Shown here piece after piece: positions 1 through 5,569 of a stretch of 13,582 nucleotides of DNA. Every line of letters begins with the position of its first letter. The first letter of the stretch is position 1. The position numbers and the translations under genes were made by a program. The notes below the pieces were generated by a model. The model was not told the origin of the DNA. It was given only the letters and a program-made list of their open reading frames with translations, and did no database searches. Source of the DNA: Methylobacterium sp. (GTDB lineage: Bacteria > Pseudomonadota > Alphaproteobacteria > Rhizobiales > Beijerinckiaceae); the NCBI GenBank assembly GCA_021154065.1, contig JAJKJG010000009.1:1-13582 (forward strand), written 5' to 3'.

Positions 1-2
1 GC

Positions 3-1022
3 GCGGTCACGGCCGTCGACGGCGTCTCGTTCACGATCGCGCCCGGCACGCTCGTGACGCTGCTCGGACCCTCCGGCTGCGGCAAGACCACGACACTGAG
101 GCTCATCGCCGGGCTCGAGATCGCGAGCCAAGGCCGCATCCTGATCGGCGACGAGGACGTGACGACGCTGTCCGCCTCCGAGCGCGACGTCAGCATGGTG
201 TTCCAGAGCTACGCGCTGTTCCCGCACATGTCGGTGCTCGACAACGTCGCCTACGGGCCGACGGTGCAGGGCGCGCCGAAGCGCCAGGCGCGCGAGCTCG
301 CGCAGGAGAAGCTCGCGCTCGTCGGCCTGTCCGGCCTCGATAAGCGATCGCCCTCCGAGCTTTCCGGCGGGCAGCAGCAGCGCGTCGCGGTGGCGCGCGC
401 GCTCGTGCTCGAGCCGAAGGTGCTGCTCTTCGACGAGCCGCTGTCGAACCTCGACGCCAAGCTGCGCCGGCGCGTGCGCGAGGACATCCGCCAGCTGCAG
501 CAGAAGCTGAACCTCACCGTCGCCTACGTGACCCACGACCAGGAGGAGGCGCTCGCGGTCTCCGACCGCATCATCGTGATGTCGAATGCGAAGATTGCCC
601 AGATCGGCACGCCGCGTGAGCTCTACGAGGAGCCGTCGAGCCTGTTCGTCGCCGACTTCATCGGCGACGCGAACCTCATCGACGCCGAGGTGATCGAGGA
701 GCGCGGCGAGCGCGCCCTCGTGCGTCTCGGACCGCTCGAGGTCGAGCTCGCCCGGCGCGGCGCCCGCAAGGGCCCGGTGAAGGTCGCGGTCCGCCCCGAC
801 GCGGTCACCATCGGCGCCGCGCCGGATCGCGCCGGGCCGGCGAACGGCGCCGCCGTCGCGGCAACCGTCGTCAAGGGTTCCTATTTGGGTCGCCATATCG
901 AGTACACGCTGGCGACGCCGCTCGGGGAGCTCTTCGTCGTCGACCGCCGCACCCGCGCCCCGCTGCCCGCCGGCACCGCGGTGACGATCGGCTTCTCCGA
1001 GGTCACGGTGGTGCCGCCGTAG
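3..1022 (+). CDS. ABC transporter ATP-binding subunit, PotA/FbpC/UgpC type (5' end outside the window)
   Basis: This is the nucleotide-binding subunit of an ABC importer; it would hydrolyse ATP at the inner face of the cytoplasmic membrane to drive uptake. The reading frame is open from base 3, and its first codons read as the usual strand before Walker A (AVDGVSFTIAPGT), so the true start lies upstream. Walker A GPSGCGKTT is at 66-92, and the Q-loop (MVFQSYALFPHM), signature LSGGQQQR, Walker B VLLFDEP with D-loop SNLD, and switch His in THDQEEA follow in the normal order. The last 100 or so residues form a TOBE-like domain (VRPDAVTIG to the end), which is typical of importers of spermidine/putrescine, Fe3+, thiamine, or sugars. 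About 340 residues are visible, close to full length. The permease and binding-protein genes are not in the window, so the substrate cannot be assigned. The ATPase call is firm; the substrate is open. Confidence 0.95.
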   Translation, partial: AVTAVDGVSFTIAPGTLVTLLGPSGCGKTTTLRLIAGLEIASQGRILIGDEDVTTLSASERDVSMVFQSYALFPHMSVLDNVAYGPTVQGAPKRQARELAQEKLALVGLSGLDKRSPSELSGGQQQRVAVARALVLEPKVLLFDEPLSNLDAKLRRRVREDIRQLQQKLNLTVAYVTHDQEEALAVSDRIIVMSNAKIAQIGTPRELYEEPSSLFVADFIGDANLIDAEVIEERGERALVRLGPLEVELARRGARKGPVKVAVRPDAVTIGAAPDRAGPANGAAVAATVVKGSYLGRHIEYTLATPLGELFVVDRRTRAPLPAGTAVTIGFSEVTVVPP

Positions 1023-1114
1023 CGGGCCGGCGCGGCCCCGTGCTTGCTAAGCGCGCGGCGGGGCTTATCTCAGCGTCGGGCGGCGCCGGCGCCCGGCTCG
1101 GGAGGGATGATCAC

Positions 1115-2089
1115 ATGGCGGGCTCGAGCGACTGGAAGGTGCCGCCCGGCGTCCAGCCGAAGCCCCAGGACTACCCCTACGATCTCGAGCGCGCGCTGTC
1201 GGCCGTCATCGGCGTCTCGGCGACGGTGCCGCCCGACGCCTTCACGGCCCAGACGCTCGGCACCGAGCGCGCCGGCAGCGGCGTCCAGATCCAGGACGGC
1301 ATCGTCGTGACCATCGGCTACCTCGTCACCGAGGCGCAGTCGGTCTGGCTCATCACCGGCGACGGCCGCGCCGTCCAGGGCCACGTCCTCGGCTACGACC
1401 AGGCGACGGGCTTCGGCCTCGTGCAGGCGCTCGGCCGGCTCGACCTGCCGACGCTGGCGCTCGGCGATTCGAAGGCCGCCGGCCTTGGCGAGCGCGTCGT
1501 CGTCGCGGGCTCCGGCGGGCGCGCCCGCTCGGTCGCGGCCCGGATCGTCGCGAAGCAGGAATTCGCCGGCTACTGGGAGTATGTCCTCGACGAGGCGATC
1601 TTCACCGCCCCGGCCCACCCGCATTGGGGCGGCACCGCGGTAATCGGACCGGCCGGCGACCTCATCGGCATCGGCTCGCTGCAGCTCCAGCATGTGGGCG
1701 AGGGCGGCCGGCCCGGCCTCCTCAACATGGTCGTGCCGATCGACCTCCTCAAGCCGATCCTGCCGGATCTCCTCACGCTCGGGCGGCCGAACCGCCCGGC
1801 CCGGCCCTGGCTCGGACTGTTCGCCACCGAGGCCGACGACAAGGTGATGGTGGTCGGCCTCGCCGATGGCGGCCCGGCCGAGCGCGCCGGCCTCAAGGTC
1901 GGCGACGCCATCCTCGCCGTGCGCGGATCGAGGCTGCGCAACCTCGCCGGCTTTTTCCGGCGGGTGTGGGCGCTCGGCCACGCCGGCGTCGAGGTGCCGC
2001 TGACGATCGAGCGCGACGGCCGCAGCACCGACATCGCCGTCGCGTCCGGCGATCGCAACGGCTTTCTGAAAGCGCCGCTCCTGCATTGA
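1115..2089 (+). CDS. HtrA/DegP-like trypsin-fold protein with C-terminal PDZ domain, catalytic triad lost (pseudoprotease)
   Basis: The 324-residue protein has the layout of an S1C (HtrA/DegP) protease: a trypsin-like domain at about residues 30-225 and one PDZ domain at about 229-312 (PWLGLF..., then ADGGPAERAGLKVGDAILAVRG). The anchor motifs align, but all three catalytic positions are changed. In GSGVQIQDGIVVTIGYLV the His position is Tyr69. In DQATGFGLV the Asp position is Gly99. In HPHWGGTAV the nucleophile Ser is Trp171. Peptidase activity is therefore unlikely; a PDZ-based binding or scaffold role is inferred. There is no signal peptide, whereas classical HtrA proteins are exported. 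The start at 1115 is chosen because GGAGGG sits at 1101-1106, 8 nt upstream; the in-frame ATG at 1040 lacks such a site. The gene lies 92 nt after the ABC ATPase on the same strand and is convergent with parA. Confidence 0.85.
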   Translation: MAGSSDWKVPPGVQPKPQDYPYDLERALSAVIGVSATVPPDAFTAQTLGTERAGSGVQIQDGIVVTIGYLVTEAQSVWLITGDGRAVQGHVLGYDQATGFGLVQALGRLDLPTLALGDSKAAGLGERVVVAGSGGRARSVAARIVAKQEFAGYWEYVLDEAIFTAPAHPHWGGTAVIGPAGDLIGIGSLQLQHVGEGGRPGLLNMVVPIDLLKPILPDLLTLGRPNRPARPWLGLFATEADDKVMVVGLADGGPAERAGLKVGDAILAVRGSRLRNLAGFFRRVWALGHAGVEVPLTIERDGRSTDIAVASGDRNGFLKAPLLH

Positions 2090-2097
2090 GGAGCGGC
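2074..2097. terminator. Stem-loop between convergent genes, possible bidirectional terminator
   Basis: A perfect 8-bp inverted repeat (GCCGCTCC at 2074-2081 and GGAGCGGC at 2090-2097) with an 8-nt loop spans the stop codon of the HtrA-like gene. It lies between that gene and the convergent ParA-type gene, where a shared terminator would be expected. No T-run follows on either strand, so termination here would have to be non-canonical. Confidence 0.4.
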
Positions 2098-2102
2098 GGC
2101 TC

Positions 2103-2140
2103 GATGACTCAGGCGGCGGCCTGATGCCTCAGGCGGCGGC
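2103..2140. repeat. Short tandem duplication at the 3' end of the ParA gene
   Basis: GATGACTCAGGCGGCGGC at 2103-2120 is repeated as GATGCCTCAGGCGGCGGC at 2123-2140, 17 of 18 bases identical with a 20-bp period. The right copy holds the TGA stop and the last Ala codons of the ParA-type gene; the left copy lies just beyond the stop. This looks like a local slippage duplication. Confidence 0.6.
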
Positions 2141-2809
2141 GCGGTGCATGGCGCGGGCGGTCTGATGGGCGCCGTTGATCGCCTTCACCGACTTTTCGAT
2201 CGCGCCCCAGAGCTGCGTCATCTCGGCCGCGGCGAGCGAATCGGGATCGAACTCCTTGATGCCGGCGCCGGCGCCGAGCGCAAAGCAGAAGTCGCTGCGC
2301 TGGGTGATCTGGCCCGACCACAGCGGCACCTTGATCGCCGTGAGGCCGGCCCGCGCGTCGGAGACGATCGCCGCTTCGGCGTCGTTGCGCTTTGCCGGCG
2401 CGGCGTTGATGACCACTGCATAGGGTTTCTTCAGCTCGCGGCAGAGCGCGATGGTGTCGGTCACGGCGGCGATGTCGAACACGCTCGGCCGGGCCGGGAT
2501 GACGACGAGGGTCGCAAGCCCGATCGCCTCGGCGACGAGGCTCGACCGGTTCGGCGGCGTGTCGACGAACACCCACTCGTAGCCTTCGCGCCGCGCCGCC
2601 TTGACCGCCTCCTCGACGCCGCGCGTCGCGCGCCTGAGCGCCGGGCGGTCGCTGCCGCGCAGCTCGTGCCACAGCGACAGCGACCCTTGCGGGTCGGCGT
2701 CGATCAAGAGGCAGCCCCGCGACGGCCGCGCCGCCTGCGCCGCCAGATGCGCCGTGAGCGTGCTTTTTCCCGAGCCGCCCTTGCGCGACGCGAACACGAT
2801 GACGTTCAT
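2129..2809 (-). CDS. Orphan ParA/MinD-family P-loop ATPase
   Basis: This 226-residue protein belongs to the deviant-Walker family of ATPases, which position DNA, proteins, or granules by ATP-driven dimerisation. The N-terminus carries the deviant Walker A, KGGSGKST, with the signature first Lys, immediately after the first strand (MNVIVFASR). Walker A' is LLIDADPQGSLSLW, and Walker B is VFVDTPPN. The length is normal for short chromosomal ParA/MipZ/VirC1-like proteins. No N-terminal helix-turn-helix is present, unlike in plasmid type Ia ParA. There is no parB, parS cluster, or replication gene nearby, so this is an orphan and not obviously a segregation locus. The ATG at 2809 is preceded by GAGGGGG about 9 nt upstream. 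The NepR-like gene lies 106 nt upstream on the same strand. The cargo cannot be read from the sequence. Confidence 0.9.
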   Translation of the reverse strand: MNVIVFASRKGGSGKSTLTAHLAAQAARPSRGCLLIDADPQGSLSLWHELRGSDRPALRRATRGVEEAVKAARREGYEWVFVDTPPNRSSLVAEAIGLATLVVIPARPSVFDIAAVTDTIALCRELKKPYAVVINAAPAKRNDAEAAIVSDARAGLTAIKVPLWSGQITQRSDFCFALGAGAGIKEFDPDSLAAAEMTQLWGAIEKSVKAINGAHQTARAMHRAAA

Positions 2810-2888
2810 GAACGAAGCCCCCTCGGAATGGAATCACCCGAGCCTGCGTGGTGATGATTAAACGTAAGCTAACGGCCGTCGACCGCGA

Positions 2889-2900
2889 ATGCCGCGGCAT
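2889..2900. repeat. Perfect 12-bp palindrome upstream of the ParA gene
   Basis: ATGCCGCGGCAT is self-complementary over all 12 bases. It lies between the NepR-like gene and the ParA-type gene, about 80 nt before the ParA start. It could be a short operator or part of the end of the upstream transcript. The GC-rich background makes chance occurrence quite possible. Confidence 0.3.
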
Positions 2901-2915
2901 CAACAGGCGCAAGAC

Positions 2916-3104
2916 TCAGCGCTTGCGCGCCAGGTCGCGTTCGCGCTGCCGCAGCTTGAGCACGAGCTCGACATGCTCGTGCGGCAGGGGCTCCGCCTCG
3001 AGATAGGCGTAGGCGGTCCTCAGGCGCGCGCCGACATAGCGCCGGCAGATGTCGAGGTACACCGGCGGCGCGTCGGCCGCGCGCGCGTTCGCATCCTTCG
3101 CCAT
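2916..3104 (-). CDS. Small NepR-like protein (possible anti-sigma factor of the general stress response)
   Basis: This is a 62-residue, strongly charged protein. Its core, VGARLRTAYAYLEAEPLPHE followed by HVELVLKL (about residues 23-51), follows the pattern I know from NepR anti-sigma factors: Ile/Val-Gly, LR, an aromatic, EP-hydrophobic-P, then a leucine-rich second helix. NepR binds and holds the ECF sigma factor EcfG until the response regulator PhyR takes it away. No ecfG, phyR, or histidine kinase gene is in the window, so the role is not supported by context, and the protein may be a diverged paralogue. ATG 3104 is chosen because a GGGGGGTG stretch stands about 8 nt upstream; the in-frame GTG at 3113 would overlap that stretch. 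The gene lies between patatin and ParA on the same strand. That it is a gene is fairly sure; the NepR link is a pattern match from memory. Confidence 0.55.
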   Translation of the reverse strand: MAKDANARAADAPPVYLDICRRYVGARLRTAYAYLEAEPLPHEHVELVLKLRQRERDLARKR

Positions 3105-3176
3105 GACTTTCACCCCCCGGTCACAGGATCAGGTCGGTGCGACCGTGAGTGAAACGTGGTTACCAAAGGGTTAACC

Positions 3177-3198
3177 GTGGCCGTAGGGCCATGGCCAC
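3177..3198 (-). terminator. Inverted repeat downstream of the patatin gene, weak terminator candidate
   Basis: GTGGCC at 3177-3182 pairs with GGCCAC at 3193-3198. It starts 16 nt after the patatin stop in the direction of transcription. A second, weaker repeat (GGTTA 3158-3162, TAACC 3172-3176) follows it. There is no real T-run on the transcript side, only CCCTTT, so this is a weak call. Confidence 0.3.
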
Positions 3199-3213
3199 AG
3201 GACCACGGCGCGA

Positions 3214-4230
3214 TCAGGGCTTTGCCGCGAGCCAGCTCTCCGCCGCGGCCCGGCCGTGGTCGCGCAAGGCGCAAAGGAAGTCCCAGTCGAGATCGAGCGC
3301 GCTCGCCTGGGCGAGGCCGGGCACGTGCTTCTCGGCGTTGATGTGGTGCAGGCGCAGGCGCTGGAGCTTGCGCGACAGCGCCGAGCCTTCGGCGTCCGGG
3401 CCGGACAGCTTCGTCATCGCCGAAAGCGCCTCCATCTCGCGCAGCAGCGAGCTGTTGAAGGTGATCTGCTGCATGCGCTTGATGATGTCGGCGGAGCTTG
3501 TCGGCGTCTCCTCGCTCGCGGTCGGGATGATCTGGACGACGAGGGCGTCGGAGGCGCGGGATGCTGCGATCAGCGGCACGATCGGCGGGTTTGCCGAATA
3601 GGCGCCGTCCCAATAGGCCTCGCCGTCGATCTCGACCGCATGATGAAGCAGCGGCAGGCAGGCGGAGGCGAGCACCGCTTCGAGCGTCACCGCCTTCTCG
3701 CGAAAGACGCGCAGGCTGCCGTCGCTCACCCGCGTCGCGGCGATGAGGAGCCGGAGCGGCGGCTTCGCCCGGAGCGCGTCGAAACCGACCTCTTCCGAGA
3801 GGATCGTCCGCAGCGGGTTCACGTTGAAAGGGTTGAACTGATAGGGCGAGAGCAGCCGCGTCGCCATCGCGGCCGCGGCGTTCGAGCTTGCCCGCGGCGC
3901 GACCTCGCTGACGCGCGTCCAGAAGTGCGTAAGGCGCGCTCGCGCCTCCTCGCGCCCGCCCTTGCGCCCGCCCTTGGCGAGGCCGGTCGCCATCACGACG
4001 GCGTTGATCGCGCCGGCGCTCGCGCCGCTCACCACGTCGAGGGGGAGGTCCTCCTCGAGCAGGCGGTCGAGCACGCCCCAGGTGAAGGCGCCGAAGGAGC
4101 CGCCGCCCTGGAGAGCGAGCGACAGCCGGCGGCGCTTGCCCTGCCGCTCGGCGCGGCGGGTCTTTGGTGAATGGATTGCCGCGTCCGGAAGGTCGCGGCG
4201 GATTATGTCGTTGGGTGCGGGAATGTGCAT
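3214..4230 (-). CDS. Patatin-like phospholipase / acyl hydrolase
   Basis: The 338-residue protein carries the Ser-Asp dyad of patatin-family lipid acyl hydrolases. The oxyanion glycines are in LQGGGSFGAF (about residues 40-49), the nucleophile elbow is GASAG with Ser71, and the catalytic Asp is Asp208 in YWDGAYSANPP. The conserved ASACLP segment stands between them. Such enzymes release fatty acids from phospholipids or other lipids. The first 35 residues are basic and polar with no signal peptide, so the enzyme is predicted to act in the cytoplasm or on the inner leaflet. Start 4230 has no visible Shine-Dalgarno (the 20 nt before it read as CT-rich), so the exact start is less sure; a start further in would leave the GGGxxG motif intact only if upstream of residue 38. 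It lies 253 nt downstream of the interrupted Ntn-hydrolase gene, in the same direction. The substrate is unknown. Confidence 0.9.
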   Translation of the reverse strand: MHIPAPNDIIRRDLPDAAIHSPKTRRAERQGKRRRLSLALQGGGSFGAFTWGVLDRLLEEDLPLDVVSGASAGAINAVVMATGLAKGGRKGGREEARARLTHFWTRVSEVAPRASSNAAAAMATRLLSPYQFNPFNVNPLRTILSEEVGFDALRAKPPLRLLIAATRVSDGSLRVFREKAVTLEAVLASACLPLLHHAVEIDGEAYWDGAYSANPPIVPLIAASRASDALVVQIIPTASEETPTSSADIIKRMQQITFNSSLLREMEALSAMTKLSGPDAEGSALSRKLQRLRLHHINAEKHVPGLAQASALDLDWDFLCALRDHGRAAAESWLAAKP

Positions 4231-4365
4231 GCAGGGAGAATTGTGCGACGCAGCATAGATTGCAAGTCACAGCCGCCCAGCCGGCCGAGCGTGTTTGGAA
4301 AGAAATGCTGAAATTTGCGGTGAAATGCCGCTCTTTGCGGCGGAACACTGCGAAAGTCGCCTAGG

Positions 4366-4389
4366 ACGCCAGCTTTCACGGGCGTTTTT
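4366..4389 (+). terminator. Intrinsic-terminator-like hairpin on the plus strand without an upstream plus-strand gene
   Basis: ACGCC (4366-4370) pairs with GGCGT (4381-4385) around a 10-nt loop, and five T residues run through 4385-4389. The shape is that of a small intrinsic terminator for rightward transcription. The 253-nt gap it lies in (4231-4483) has genes only on the minus strand on both sides. A second small hairpin (GCCGC 4327-4331, GCGGC 4337-4341) lies just before it. I see no clear promoter. It may mark a short plus-strand RNA or be chance. Confidence 0.25.
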
Positions 4390-4483
4390 GCCTCCAGTTC
4401 CATGTGCCCGGAACATGCCGCCATGCGCCCGGATCGGCCGCTGCAGCGCACAATGGGCGGCTCGCCGCGTGTCTTTACGAGAT

Positions 4484-5563
4484 TCAGGCGGCTTGCCGCG
4501 CCGATTCCAAGCGCCCGTCGGCGGTGATTCGGCCCTCGAAGCGTTCGGTCGCCAGCAGCGACTCGGCCATCTGCCTCGACGTCGGCTCGAACCCGATAGC
4601 GCGCAGCTCGCCGGTGGCAGACGAGGCCTCGACCGCAAGCCGGGTCAACCCGTTGAGCACCGGCGGGGCAAGCCAGGCGAACGGCGCCGTGCTGTCGTCG
4701 CGGTCGAGGAGCGCGCGGCGGTCTTCCGAATCGGGCACGCCGCGGACGAGGCGCCCGCGCGGGCGCCAATGCCCCGGCCGGGCAGGCCCGGCGGGATGCC
4801 AGTCATTGGCGATGCAGCAGCGGCCGCGGTGGACATGCGCGGCGGTCTCGGTACGCTCGATCAGGGCGCCCTCGCCGGGCGCAACGCCGACGATCGAGAA
4901 CAGCGCCGGCCGCGCAAGCGGCGTCTCCGCCAGGAGCTCGACCGCATCCTCGAAGCCGGCGCAGGTATCGAACGCGAAACGCAGGAGATGCGCCGCCGGC
5001 CAGCGGCCGGCATGGCGCTAAGTCGCGAGGCCGTTGAGGAGGAACTCCGTCGGCAAGAGCGCTATGGGCTTAGTGCGGCGATACAGCGGCGCCTGGTTGA
5101 TCGCGGCCGCGAAGCGCCCCCGCGACACTGCAGTCAGCACGCCGACGGCGCCGGGCCAAGTGAGGCTCGCGTAAGGACCGGCGCCGCCGTCCTGCAGCGC
5201 CACCTCGACATATCGCCCGAGACCCGGGAATGGCCAGTCGAGCGTCCGGCGCAGGATCGGCGCCGGCTCGACGTCGATCCGCGTCGTGCAGCCCCACTCA
5301 TAGGAGGCGTTGACGAACCACACGCCGGGCCGGCCGGCGATCGCGGCGATCTCCGCGATCTCGCCGACATAGGGGCTCGGCGTGGTCTTCAGCCACGCCG
5401 CCGAGACGCGGTCGAGCGGCCGGGCGAGACCGCGCAGCGGCGCCGGAACGACCGAGAAGCAGGCGTCGCGCAGCGCCAGCATCTCGTGCCGGCGCCGGCG
5501 GGCGTGCTCGACCGGGCCGCCCTCGCGCAGGTCGAGGACCGGTATTGCGGCAAGGCCCGCCAC
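4484..5563 (-). pseudogene. Acid-ceramidase/NAAA-like Ntn-hydrolase gene interrupted by an in-frame TAG codon
   Basis: One frame runs from GTG 5563 to TGA 4484 (360 codons with stop) and is broken only by a TAG at 5020-5018 (codon 182). Before it, WGCTTRI puts the predicted N-terminal nucleophile at Cys92, and LRRTLDW (Arg106, Asp109) plus GVLTAVSRGRFAAAINQAP match the pattern of acid ceramidase and N-acylethanolamine amidase, which self-cleave before Cys and hydrolyse N-acyl amides. After the TAG, the same frame reads RHAGRWPAAHLLRFAF, later CCIANDWH (candidate active-site Asn), then WLAPPVLNGLTRLAVEA to a normal end. So the gene is whole except for one codon; TGG to TAG is the simplest change. 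It starts 6 nt after the LplT-Aas stop, with only a weak GAG as ribosome site, suggesting coupled translation. It could be a recent pseudogene, a sequencing error, or amber readthrough; a 181-residue product would lack the Asn half. Confidence 0.75.
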
Positions 5564-5569
5564 GGGGCG

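Noticed and set aside
1070..2086. Minus-strand open frame of 338 codons
   Set aside because: Exact antisense of the HtrA-like gene, with an Arg/Glu/Ala-rich composition and no recognisable domain.
2129..2809. ParA-type gene as a sign of a plasmid or integrated element
   Set aside because: No parB, replication gene, integrase, or attachment repeat is near, and composition matches the neighbours.
4300..4325. Possible sigma-54 promoter in the gap before patatin (TTGG...TGCT)
   Set aside because: The GG and GC are 8 bases apart instead of the required 10.
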